Of a stretch of DNA of 64,000 bases, positions 51,964-60,181 are shown one piece after another. The stretch is from NCBI RefSeq assembly GCF_025562755.1, contig NZ_CP103300.1, forward strand, positions 4,713,001 through 4,777,000, given 5' to 3'. A program made the position numbers and the translations under genes. The stretch is from Endozoicomonas euniceicola (GTDB taxonomy: Bacteria; Pseudomonadota; Gammaproteobacteria; Pseudomonadales; Endozoicomonadaceae). The number at the start of each line of letters is the position of its first letter. Positions within the stretch are counted from its first letter, which is position 1. Under the pieces are notes generated by a model. That model saw nothing but the letters and a program-made list of their open reading frames with translations, did no database searches and was not told the DNA's origin.

Positions 51964-52060
51964 CTTGTCATCAGGAACTATTCTGAAGGGTATCTCGCTG
52001 CTATACCAAAACTAATGAATCTAAAACCAGTGGTTTCAAGTGAGGTTCCGTTTAATCACT

Positions 52061-52114
52061 TCTTTGAGTCTTTCTTTTAAACCAGAAACGGGGTCGTAAA
52101 GGCGCCGTTTTTGT
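52061..52114 (+). repeat. second direct copy of the lacZ terminator region
   Basis: It repeats TCTTTGAGTCTTTCTTTTAA and the following ACCAGAAACGG-G-TCGTAAAGG with a few changes. It lies 70 bases before the coiled-coil gene, with no obvious upstream gene to terminate on this strand. The stem is weakened by mismatches. Confidence 0.7.
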
Positions 52115-52183
52115 TTCTGTGTCTTTTTCATGGTCTGCTAAGCTGATTGCTCAAACAAAAACCATCTACTCAGGAAGCGCCCA

Positions 52184-52564
52184 ATGAGTGCGACAGCAGA
52201 ATCGAATGAGCCGGATCACACACTCAATACTCTGGCTGACATGATCAGTATTCTGGGTGAAACCCGGTCTGACGTTAAGGTTCTTGATCGTAAGGTTGAT
52301 ACTCTTGATCGTAAGGTTAACGCTCTTGATCATAAGGTTGACGCTCTTGATCATAAGGTTGACGCTCTTGATCATAAGGTTGACGCTCTTGATCATAAGG
52401 TTGACGCTCTTGATCATAAGGTTGACGCTCTTGATCATAAGGTTGACTGCATCCAGCAGGAAAACTGTGAACGCTTCGACCGGATTGAGCTAGAGCAGGC
52501 AGAGACTCGCAAGGACATTGCCAGGCTGGAACTGCTCATCCGTCAACGACTGCCGGAAAACTAA
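52184..52564 (+). CDS. heptad-repeat coiled-coil protein
   Basis: A 126-residue acidic protein without signal peptide. Residues about 34-89 are eight perfect heptads of the type LDRKVDT or LDHKVDA, with Leu and Val at the a/d positions, so a parallel coiled coil is expected. They are encoded by eight 21-bp units at 52283-52450; six are almost identical. The C-terminal part (RFDRIELEQAETRKDIARLELLIRQRL) continues as a helix. Bacterial proteins of this build include small structural or tail-fibre-like adaptors, but no function can be assigned. Unit number probably varies. Confidence 0.65.
   Translation: MSATAESNEPDHTLNTLADMISILGETRSDVKVLDRKVDTLDRKVNALDHKVDALDHKVDALDHKVDALDHKVDALDHKVDALDHKVDCIQQENCERFDRIELEQAETRKDIARLELLIRQRLPEN
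52283..52450 (+). repeat. eight 21-bp tandem repeats in the coiled-coil gene
   Basis: Units such as CTTGATCATAAGGTTGACGC plus one base repeat eight times without frame change; the first two units use CGT in place of CAT. The near identity suggests recent expansion. Confidence 0.93.
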
Positions 52565-52628
52565 TTCGCAACTGACATTAAGTATCAGGCGGATTATTGC
52601 AGGCAGTGAAGTATTTTTAAGTGCAAAA

Positions 52629-52663
52629 AAACGGGGGCTTCTCTTAGTGAGAAGCCCCCGTTT
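52629..52663 (-). terminator. terminator between ptsG and the convergent coiled-coil gene
   Basis: CGGGGGCTTCTC / GAGAAGCCCCCG with a TTAGT loop, preceded by an A-run that becomes a T-run on the minus strand. A strong terminator for ptsG. Confidence 0.9.
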
Positions 52664-52694
52664 CTGAAGCTAACTTAATCGATGTAATGATTGA

Positions 52695-54146
52695 TTAAGC
52701 AGTCGCCGCAGTCACGCCGCCAGCTTTGTTCACTTCGTGCATGGCAGTCTTGATGTTCTCAGACTGAGTACCGAAGATAGCCTGCATGTTGTTACCCACA
52801 ACCATTACGCCGCGAGCGCCCAGTGCTTTAATAGCGTCCTGGTCAACTTTCTTCACGTCAACCACTGCGACACGCAGACGGGTGATGCAAGCGTCGATGG
52901 AGTTGATGTTAGCGTTGCCACCGAAAGCGATGATCAGCTTGCCAGCCAGTTCGGGGCCAACTTTTACCTGAGAACCGCTTTCTTCGTCTTCACGACCCGG
53001 AGTTTTCAGGTTGAAAGCGGTGATGATGGTACGGAATACGCCGTAGTAAACGGCTGCGTAAACAGCACCCAGAGGAATCAGCCAGAAGGACTTGGTGCCG
53101 ATGCTGGAGAACAGGGCGAAGTCGATGAAGCCGTGGGAGAAGGACGCGCCCATCTTGATTTCCAAAAAGTTGGTAATCACGAAGGCGAAACCAGCCAGCA
53201 GGGCGTGTACAACATACAGAGCCGGAGCCAGGAACAGGAAGGAAAATTCGATGGGCTCGGTGATACCGGTCAGCATGGAAGTCAGGGCTGCGGAGATCAT
53301 GATACCGCCAACACGCTTCTGGTGCTTGGTCTTAGCGCAGTGCCACATGGCGATAGCCGCAGCAGGCAGACCGAACATCTTGAACAGGAAACCACCTGCC
53401 AGGAAGCCAGCAGTCGGGTCGCCAGCGAAGAAGCGAGGAATGTCACCAGTGAATACCTGACCAGCGTCGTTGACGAACTGACCCATTTCCATCTGGAAAG
53501 GAACGTTCCATACGTGGTGGATACCGAAAGGAATCAGCATACGCTCAACGAAGCCGTAGACAAAGCCCATGGTGACAGGGTTGCCATCAACAGCGTAGTT
53601 ACCGAAGGACTTGATGACATCACCGATTGGAGGCCATACGAAAGCCATAACAGTACCCAGGGCGATGGCGGCGAAAGCGGTTACGATAGGAACAAAACGC
53701 TTGCCTGCGAAGAAGCCCAGGTATTCTGGCAGTTGAATTTTGTAAAAACGGTTGAACATGAACGCCGCCAGGGCACCGGCCAGGATGCCGCCGAATACGC
53801 CGGTATCGATGGAGGTGATGCCCATGATGGACTTGGTTTCAACACCCATCAGGCCTGCAACCAGACCCATGGTAGCCAGCATAACCACGTAGCCAACGAT
53901 AGCGGCCAGAGTGGAAACGCCGTCGTTATCGGTCAGACCCAGAACGGTACCGATGGCGAACAGCAGTGGCAGGTTACCGAATACGGCACCGCCGGCCTGT
54001 GCCATCACCTGGCTGAGCAGCTCAGGCAGGAAACTGAAGTTAGCAGCGCCGATACCCAGAAGGATACCTGCAACGGGCAGGATGGCGACAGGCAGCATCA
54101 GCGCACGGCCGATTTTCTGCAGCACCCCAAAGGCGTTTTGCAACAT
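52695..54146 (-). CDS. ptsG: PTS glucose transporter EIICB
   Basis: Imports glucose with phosphorylation to glucose 6-phosphate. The 483-residue protein has an N-terminal IIC membrane domain (IGRALMLPVAILPVAGILLGIG, FGIHHVWNVPF, GITEPIEFSF) and a C-terminal IIB domain with the phosphorylated Cys in NSIDACITRLRVAV at about residue 420. No IIA domain is fused, so a separate EIIA (Crr) must serve it; none is in the window. The GlcNAc carrier NagE has the same fold, so GlcNAc is a possible alternative substrate. Confidence 0.93.
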   Translation of the reverse strand: MLQNAFGVLQKIGRALMLPVAILPVAGILLGIGAANFSFLPELLSQVMAQAGGAVFGNLPLLFAIGTVLGLTDNDGVSTLAAIVGYVVMLATMGLVAGLMGVETKSIMGITSIDTGVFGGILAGALAAFMFNRFYKIQLPEYLGFFAGKRFVPIVTAFAAIALGTVMAFVWPPIGDVIKSFGNYAVDGNPVTMGFVYGFVERMLIPFGIHHVWNVPFQMEMGQFVNDAGQVFTGDIPRFFAGDPTAGFLAGGFLFKMFGLPAAAIAMWHCAKTKHQKRVGGIMISAALTSMLTGITEPIEFSFLFLAPALYVVHALLAGFAFVITNFLEIKMGASFSHGFIDFALFSSIGTKSFWLIPLGAVYAAVYYGVFRTIITAFNLKTPGREDEESGSQVKVGPELAGKLIIAFGGNANINSIDACITRLRVAVVDVKKVDQDAIKALGARGVMVVGNNMQAIFGTQSENIKTAMHEVNKAGGVTAATA

Positions 54147-54357
54147 GGTGTGAAACCTCGTGTTGATTGAGTCTGTTCAGCGTCACCCGGACTGTTGTTC
54201 GGTGTGAACCTGTGTTTGATTGTTATCGTGGGCGAGACTATCAAAACGGTCGTACCTGTTGGGTAAGGTAAGTAAACGAAATGTAACGAAGTCTTTCTTT
54301 AAGGGGCGTGATGATAAAAACATTGTCCTGTGTCAATTCTGCGTCAATAAAGGGCGA

Positions 54358-55629
54358 CTATCTGGCGGGTGAGAGCAGTGCGGCAGATAAGGACTTTACC
54401 GCTTCCTCCGGTGTGGCGGCCGGGTCAGACATATAGAGGCTGACAAAGTTGATGACAGGCACCTGCAGAGACTCTCTGGCGGCCATGCCATGAATAATGC
54501 TCGGTACCAGGGTGTTGGTTTTGATACTGGCGTGAAGGGCTTCCAGGCTTTGTTTCTGGCAACCCTGAAGATGGTCTGTTGCATCCATGCGCACAGGGAT
54601 TGAGCCTTTGTTTTCGCTGAATGCGATTTGTATCTCTTTGCTCATCAGCTGGTGGGTTAACCTTTGCTGTGCCTGACGGTCCTTTAAATGCCTGGTGTTA
54701 AACATGGCAAAGCTGTCGATGTTGTAGATGAACTTGTCTTCGGTTCCGAAGGCGGGCAGGCAGTAGAAATCCTGCCCTTCGACCTGGCCATTTATTTTGA
54801 ACTCCCCAAGCGCCCAGTCCCCCATTAGCATCATGGCCGCCTTGTTGTTAATGATTTCCCTGGTGGCCTGGTCCCATGACATTTTGCTTCGATTGTCCGG
54901 AGTCAGGGAGACAATTTGTTTCAGTTTTCGAAATACCCTGATCATGGTCGGGCTGGTCAGGGCTTTCCGGTCATGATGAACCAGTGCCTGCCGGTAGAAA
55001 TCCGCGCCTCCTTCCGAGAGCACGACGGACTCGAAAATAGCCGCCTGCTGCCAGGCTTCTCCGCCGTGAGTTAATGGAATAAAGCCAGCCTGGCGCAGAC
55101 GAGGGGCAATGGCGATCAGCTCATCCCAGCTGGTAGGGATTGCCAGCCCGGTGTCTTCAAAGGCACCCGGATTAACCCATAGCCAGTTGCTTCGGTGAAT
55201 GCCAACGGGAACACCATAGAAACGCCCCTGAAACTGAATGGCATCGGAGACAAATTCAGGTAGTACAGATGTCCATTGGTTGTGATTGACGGTGTCATCA
55301 ATGTCTGCCAGCAGACCCAGGCTGGCCCAGCTCTTAATGCCCTGACCACTAATCTGGGCTGCATGTGGAGGGTTGCCTGAGATGACCTGAGATTTCAGTA
55401 CGGTCATGGCCTTACCGCCACCGCCACCGGCAATGGCTTGATCAGACCAGGCAAAGCCGGACTTTGTATAGTGATCTTTCAAAATGTCTGTGGCGGCAGC
55501 TTCACTGGGGGAAGTCCACCAGTGAAGTACGTCTATAGTGTCTGTGGGTTGACTGGAAGGAGTGGCATTGGCTGTTACAGAATTGAGCGGACCGGTCAGG
55601 AGTAATGTTATAAGCAGGCGCTGGATCAT
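54358..55629 (-). CDS. sugar ABC transporter substrate-binding protein (orphan)
   Basis: The 423-residue protein has a signal peptide (LLITLLLTGPLNSVTA) and a family 1 sugar-binding fold: IDVLHWWTSPSEAAA at the start of the mature part, GGGGGKAMTVLKSQVISGNPP, YGVPVGIHRSNWLWVN, and MLMGDWALGEFK. These motifs resemble the glucose/mannose-binding proteins of pseudomonad GtsA/GltB type. No permease or ATPase genes are adjacent, and ptsG follows on the same strand after 210 bases. It may serve a transporter encoded elsewhere or feed a sensor. Confidence 0.88.
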   Translation of the reverse strand: MIQRLLITLLLTGPLNSVTANATPSSQPTDTIDVLHWWTSPSEAAATDILKDHYTKSGFAWSDQAIAGGGGGKAMTVLKSQVISGNPPHAAQISGQGIKSWASLGLLADIDDTVNHNQWTSVLPEFVSDAIQFQGRFYGVPVGIHRSNWLWVNPGAFEDTGLAIPTSWDELIAIAPRLRQAGFIPLTHGGEAWQQAAIFESVVLSEGGADFYRQALVHHDRKALTSPTMIRVFRKLKQIVSLTPDNRSKMSWDQATREIINNKAAMMLMGDWALGEFKINGQVEGQDFYCLPAFGTEDKFIYNIDSFAMFNTRHLKDRQAQQRLTHQLMSKEIQIAFSENKGSIPVRMDATDHLQGCQKQSLEALHASIKTNTLVPSIIHGMAARESLQVPVINFVSLYMSDPAATPEEAVKSLSAALLSPAR

Positions 55630-55778
55630 GGGTGAGGGGGTAATTGTGAATCGTTAAATAGTGAGTTGTTAACGCATAACTGGAAAGAATGTTTTGCTGT
55701 AGATCAATTTACTGGTTAATAGTGTTTTTTTAATGTGTGTAAGGGGAGCTAATGCTTAAAATATGACGCTTTTCGCTG

Positions 55779-55822
55779 GTGGTTGTGTGAGCAGCTAATG
55801 GGCAGAAGCTAAAAGCCCGGTG
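55779..55822 (+). repeat. truncated copy of the dispersed heptamer-repeat element
   Basis: Only the right part is kept: TGTGAGCAGCTAATGG, CAGAAGCTAAAAGCCCGGT. The ATTGAATGCTGCGCCCC end and the heptamer tract are missing. Confidence 0.6.
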
Positions 55823-55904
55823 TATTTTTTATGTGAACACTGAAAAAACGCCTACCCTGTTATGACAGTTTTTCAGACTCGTTGAGTCAGGGGGAAATTA
55901 AGGT

Positions 55905-58900
55905 ATGAAGAGTAGCGGCTTCTTTTCAAGCTTCTTTTCAAGCTTCTTTCCTGGATCGGTCTGGCTTCAGATAATCATTTTTTTATATTGTCCGTTTACG
56001 CAGGGTAGTGCTTATTTGCAAGTCGACTGTCGTATAATAACGTCTGAGCATTCTGGTTTCAAATCACCCTGGCTTCTTTCTGATGATGGAAAAGTGTGTT
56101 CTCTGGCGCAGAAAAAACCAGTAAAACCCTTGACTGAAAGGGTTGCTGAACCTGTCAGACTGCTACTGTTTGGGATGCTTGCATCACTTTCCACTTTCCT
56201 TACAAAAAGTTCTGAAAGCGCAGTTACCCCTTTTCTTCGTTCCCCGGTATGGGAGCCTGAAAAGATTCAGCCAGATTTCCTGCATCGTGAAGAAGGCATT
56301 CTACAACCGGAGACTGATGTTGAAAGATGGTTTCCTGTTGATCAGATCATTCCTCAGAGCTCTCAAAAGCTATTACAGAAGTGGAACCAGTTAATGGACC
56401 ACTATAAAAATCTTACGACCGCCGGAGGTCCAGGCAGAGTTGACCAAAATACAAAAACTGAAACAACCCGTATTTTTTTATTCCTGGACCAGCAGAAATT
56501 TAAGGTAGTTATTGTACCTTCACAACCCTTGTCCCGTGACGCCAGAGACCGGTTAAACCATCAGATATTAAATACATTAATCCATACTTACCGTGTTGCG
56601 CTGGACAAGAGCGAAGCGCTGACTCCAGTGTCCGGAGCGACGACTGTGGCAGCGGGTGGCAGTGACAGGGGAGGCGATGATGATCGGGAATCCTATGACA
56701 GAAATCCGGTGACTTTTTATCAGAAAGATACCGGTTTTCAGAACGATGCCAGTGGGTTCAATACCTTTGCTTCCCTGTTTGCCAGGGAGAGGGGGCGTTT
56801 ATTGAACATACTTTATCGGCGCATTCAGAACGCTATTTATTCCGGTGATGACACGCTTGCCAGTATATTGCGCGATCGAATTACAGTTTTTGAAGTAGAT
56901 ACGGTTGAGCTGCTTCAGCAACTGTCTGGCACCCAGAGACAAAGAAGTACCTTCGAGCCTTTTCTGGAAACGCTGCTTACAAACTCCCGGGAAACACAGT
57001 GGTACGAAGCATATTCTGAAGAGGGGGGGAGACAGCAACGTTTACCCGTATGGCCCGGATCAAAAGCGGGAGAATACTCTGGCAGGCAGTGTCCGAATTC
57101 AGAATGCGGTAGTCGTGGATCTGGCTCAGGTTCGGATTCAGATTCCGGTGGGGCTTCTGGCTCCAGTGGGAATATCAAAAAAACAGGAAAAGATGGAAAA
57201 CGTTATGCAGGCAAGAGCGGTGAAGGTGGAGATGAAGGCGGAGATGAAGGCGGAGATGGAAATAAAAAACAGAAGATACTTGATGTGGTAAGTTGGGTTC
57301 AATCGCAATGCCCAATATGTAAGGCGAAGTTGCGTGGTGGAACTTTCTTGCGAGAAAACGAGGCATTCACTGAGTTCACAAATCTTTGTCCAGACTGTCA
57401 GGAGTCCAGAAGAGAGGCACCAGCATCTCCATTTGAAAAAGTACCTGAATTACCCAGAGAGCTGATCATGAAATGTCTTCCTCTGAAAGATAAAATAGCT
57501 CTGGCTTCAACAAACAAAAACAATCATGAATTTAATAACCAATATTGGTTAAAGCGGCTTTCAGTTATGAAGGAATTTCATTTTGGAGGCAAGGATGACA
57601 GCCTGCGGCAGGAGACGGAATATTATTTTAGCGATCCTGAAGTGATAGACAAAATATGCAAAGGCATTGAAATCTCAAGAGAGTTTGTTGATTCGATTTG
57701 TAAAACCCCACTCGACTATGCTGCATTTGTTCTGTTTTTAGCCAGCAACAATAAACTACATCCCCGGTATTTAAAGGACTTGAAAGATTCTGGCCGCTTT
57801 GCAGGCAGCATAAATGCCATGGAAGTATTATCCGATGGCTCGATAGCATCCGTTGAAAGAGATATTAAGCTGTTTATCCGAAACCCTGACGGTAAAATAA
57901 TTGAGCCGACTGAACAGCTTTATGAAGTCGAAAACTCAGACGAAGACGACGACGACTACGACGACTACGACGAAGACGAGTCTGATCAGTACATCACAAA
58001 AATAATAAAATTCCCCCCGGGTTTCTTACTGATTGGTAACAATGGGGGGCTTTCAATAGGTCCGAATATTAACGAACTGCATGTTTCCGAAGAAGGTGTG
58101 CCTGACAAACCGAGACATGCCAGTGAACATGCGTGTGCAATAGATGACAGCCGCTTTGCTATGGCTTCCGGGAATGACATTTTTATATGGAAGGTTGATA
58201 GTTGCAGGAAAAACAGATCCTGCCAAAGCAGCCTTAAAGGTCACGAGAATTCAGTGAGTGCTTTGATAAAACTGCCCCGTGGCCAACTGGCTTCGGGAGG
58301 AAGTGACGGCCAAATCATGATTTGGGATGTGAGTCAGACACGTCCTGTACATACGTTGACCGGGCATGGTTGTCGGGTGACATGTTTAGCCGCTGTGTCT
58401 GACAGGCTGCTTGCATCCGGAGACTCTGAGGGTAACTTAATATTATGGGATGTTGACCAGGGGAGGTCACACCACGCCCTTAGGGCCCATGAACATGGAG
58501 TTAATCTCTTGTTCAGATTGCCTGATGGACGACTGATGTCTTGCACCTGTCATCGTGATTTTTGTTATTCGGACAGTGAAGTAACGATCTGGACTATTAA
58601 TCACGTCGGTAAAGAGCTCTCCCGGGCAGCCGTTTTATCTCTAAGTAGTATTCGCTATATGGCTGTTCTTGCGCCAGACAAGCTGGTTGTAGAAATGGAT
58701 AACGGTGATTCAGCTATAGAGCTTTGGGGGTTATACCAGCCAGAACGAGAGGCTTCGGATGGAGCCAATATGAGGAAAAAAGAGCGTGAGAGGAAAGCTA
58801 CTAAAGAACAGCACGACGAGATTCGTAAAATGATGGACGCTCCGTGTTACTCGGAAGCTGTGAGCGGCATGATGGCACAAAAAAGAGAGAAACATCCAGA

Positions 58901-58931
58901 AAAGTTCAGCGATTATAAGCCGGAAAATTAA
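55905..58931 (+). CDS. exported F-box and WD40-repeat protein
   Basis: The 1008-residue protein begins with a signal-like segment (hydrophobic VWLQIIIFLYCPFTQGSA at about 19-36). A long N-terminal region is helical and polar, ending in a low-complexity Gly/Ser/Asp segment (400-460). A four-cysteine motif (CPIC ... CPDC) at about 468-500 could bind zinc. An F-box-like helix bundle at about 512-555 reads PELPRELIMKCLPLKDKIALAS, then NKNNHEFNNQYWLKRL. A DDDDYDDYDEDE run is at about 683-695. WD40 repeats follow at about 770-930: GHENSVSALIKL, LASGGSDGQIMIWDV, GHGCRVTCLAAV, LASGDSEGNLILWDV. F-box plus WD40 is the build of eukaryotic SCF ubiquitin-ligase receptors, so a host-directed role is suggested, not shown. 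Confidence 0.75.
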   Translation: MKSSGFFSSFFSSFFPGSVWLQIIIFLYCPFTQGSAYLQVDCRIITSEHSGFKSPWLLSDDGKVCSLAQKKPVKPLTERVAEPVRLLLFGMLASLSTFLTKSSESAVTPFLRSPVWEPEKIQPDFLHREEGILQPETDVERWFPVDQIIPQSSQKLLQKWNQLMDHYKNLTTAGGPGRVDQNTKTETTRIFLFLDQQKFKVVIVPSQPLSRDARDRLNHQILNTLIHTYRVALDKSEALTPVSGATTVAAGGSDRGGDDDRESYDRNPVTFYQKDTGFQNDASGFNTFASLFARERGRLLNILYRRIQNAIYSGDDTLASILRDRITVFEVDTVELLQQLSGTQRQRSTFEPFLETLLTNSRETQWYEAYSEEGGRQQRLPVWPGSKAGEYSGRQCPNSECGSRGSGSGSDSDSGGASGSSGNIKKTGKDGKRYAGKSGEGGDEGGDEGGDGNKKQKILDVVSWVQSQCPICKAKLRGGTFLRENEAFTEFTNLCPDCQESRREAPASPFEKVPELPRELIMKCLPLKDKIALASTNKNNHEFNNQYWLKRLSVMKEFHFGGKDDSLRQETEYYFSDPEVIDKICKGIEISREFVDSICKTPLDYAAFVLFLASNNKLHPRYLKDLKDSGRFAGSINAMEVLSDGSIASVERDIKLFIRNPDGKIIEPTEQLYEVENSDEDDDDYDDYDEDESDQYITKIIKFPPGFLLIGNNGGLSIGPNINELHVSEEGVPDKPRHASEHACAIDDSRFAMASGNDIFIWKVDSCRKNRSCQSSLKGHENSVSALIKLPRGQLASGGSDGQIMIWDVSQTRPVHTLTGHGCRVTCLAAVSDRLLASGDSEGNLILWDVDQGRSHHALRAHEHGVNLLFRLPDGRLMSCTCHRDFCYSDSEVTIWTINHVGKELSRAAVLSLSSIRYMAVLAPDKLVVEMDNGDSAIELWGLYQPEREASDGANMRKKERERKATKEQHDEIRKMMDAPCYSEAVSGMMAQKREKHPEKFSDYKPEN

Positions 58932-58992
58932 TGCTTTTAAACCAAACCCCAATTGAAACCAGTGGTTTTATAACCCTAAGTCTGTTTCAGCC

Positions 58993-59163
58993 TGCATTAC
59001 CCTCTTGCGACTGACTCTGGCAGATCGTGATAAAATTGATGAGCCGGGCCTTAAAGCCATAGGCGCAAAAGGTGTGGTTAAGCTCGGAACCAATAACCTT
59101 CAGGTAATCCTTGGTCCACAGGCTGAAATTATTGCCGGTGAAATCAGGCTGGAGATAGCTTAG
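58993..59163 (+). pseudogene. 3' remnant of a PTS EIIB domain
   Basis: Fifty-six codons read CITLLRLTLADRDKIDEPGL, then KAIGAKGVVKLGTNNLQVIL and GPQAEIIAGEIRLEIA, ending in TAG. This is the end of an EIIB domain of the glucose/GlcNAc PTS type (NagE/PtsG), starting at the phosphorylated Cys. There is no start codon in frame; an in-frame TGA lies a little upstream. It differs from the EIIB of ptsG in this window. It is a fossil of a second PTS transporter gene just upstream of ptsH. Confidence 0.88.
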
Positions 59164-59386
59164 CGACTTTTTGCTAGAAGTTGTCCCGGGAAATTGTGCG
59201 GAATGGAGCGATAGCGATAAACCGCTATATCAATCCCTTTCGCTTTCTATTCCAATAGAATTGTAAGGGGTTGCCGTTGTGCAGCTCCGCAGGTTTTAAT
59301 TTGAGCATCCGGAGAGGCTGACTTATTCTTTTGCAATTCAGCCTCTTTATCGCTCGCAAAATCTCCACGCTATTGAGAGAAAGGCA
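59164..59386 (+). promoter_or_regulatory. ptsH leader with hairpin
   Basis: The leader contains AGAGGCTGA / TCAGCCTCT (59313-59348), a 9-bp stem with a 16-base loop followed by T3. It ends about 40 bases before the ptsH start. AGAAAGGCA precedes ATG 59387. The hairpin could act as an attenuator or mRNA-stabilising structure. Confidence 0.4.
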
Positions 59387-59644
59387 ATGTTTAAAAAAGA
59401 CGTAGTTATTACTGCTGAAAATGGTCTGCACACTCGTCCAGCTGCTCAGTTCGTAAAAGAAGCCAAAGGCTTCGAATGTGATGTCAAACTGGAAGCAGGT
59501 GGTAAACAGGCCAGCGCCAAGAGCCTGTTCAAGCTGCAAACTCTGGGCCTGACACAGGGCTCTACGGTAACCATCATCGGTGAAGGTGAAGGCGCTGAAG
59601 GTGCTGTATCTCACCTGGCTGAGTTCATCACTACCCTGAAGTGA
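59387..59644 (+). CDS. ptsH: phosphocarrier protein HPr
   Basis: HPr relays phosphate from enzyme I to EII complexes. The 85-residue protein has the active-site His15 in ENGLHTRPAAQF and the Ser46 region in ASAKSLFKLQTLGL. That region is the regulatory site of HPr kinase where that enzyme exists. Length is standard. It is monocistronic, followed by a chain of hairpins, and far from ptsI. Codon bias indicates strong expression. Confidence 0.97.
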   Translation: MFKKDVVITAENGLHTRPAAQFVKEAKGFECDVKLEAGGKQASAKSLFKLQTLGLTQGSTVTIIGEGEGAEGAVSHLAEFITTLK

Positions 59645-59653
59645 TCGCTGTTA

Positions 59654-59806
59654 CGATCCGAATTTTTTCGGATCGGTTCACAGATGTTTACCAGACTTGA
59701 GACTGGCAGACATCTGGAAAAAGCTGAGCTCCCCAACAAAGTATCAGGTGACGACAGGTTTTTGTCTTATGGCTGATGCTTTGTTGGGGAGCTCGGCTTT
59801 TTTTGT
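59654..59806 (+). ncRNA. structured region after ptsH, candidate 3' UTR-derived RNA
   Basis: Three consecutive hairpins: CGATCCGAA / TTCGGATCG (59654-59675), AGATGT / ACATCT with inner CCAG / CTGG (59682-59715), and a long stem AGCTGAGCTCCCCAACAAAG / CTTTGTTGGGGAGCTCGGCT (59722-59800) followed by T7. The last is a strong Rho-independent terminator with a 38-base, itself structured, loop. The whole 150 bases may only be a terminator region. The size and the stable 3' stem also fit an sRNA processed from the ptsH transcript. No expression evidence is available. Confidence 0.45.
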
Positions 59807-60181
59807 TTCGGAAAGACGGTGCCGTGAGTAAGTTTGCGACACCGGTCTGTGGGTTTATGTCAATAGTCAATTTTGTTGATCAGGGTCAGTTTTTTGAGTT
59901 GGGCGATACAGGGTGTTCATTTCTGTATTCTGTTGTGCTTTTTACTGCAATGATCGGTATGGTTTTGGGTATTTGTCGTCTATCCTGTGAATAGCCTGTC
60001 GGGCGCTGTCCGGATGTGTGAATGTTTGTTTTGTGGGTCTGGTAAATTCTGTAAACCCTTGTGTTTAAAGGAGTTTGTTGCGTTTTGTAGGTATTTTCAC
60101 TAGGCTGTATTCGCACAGAAATTGCTATTTACTAAAGCCTATAGCGGCTTATCCGCTGTGACTAAGGGTATTGGAGACATC
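59807..60181. other. intergenic region upstream of gapA
   Basis: No convincing gene; a 72-codon open frame from 59776 overlaps the terminator stem. It contains the gapA promoter and ends in GGAGACATC before the start codon. Confidence 0.4.

Noticed and set aside
51798..51986. 62-codon frame rich in Phe, Trp, Leu and Ala
   Set aside because: It is a reading of the TTGGCTT heptamer tract; no start site and same low complexity in all frames.
52166..52438. Antisense frame with MIKSVNL repeats
   Set aside because: Shadow of the 21-bp repeats of the coiled-coil gene on the other strand.
52737..54170. 477-codon frame antisense to ptsG
   Set aside because: A shadow of the biased ptsG codons; Gln/Asp/His-rich product without domains.
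52024..58968. Short palindrome AAACCAGTGGTTT at 52024 and 58956
   Set aside because: Only two 13-bp occurrences with different surroundings; chance or a minor repeat cannot be separated here.
59776..59994. 72-codon frame downstream of ptsH
   Set aside because: Its start lies in the terminator stem; a shorter GTG start at 59824 is possible but has no support.
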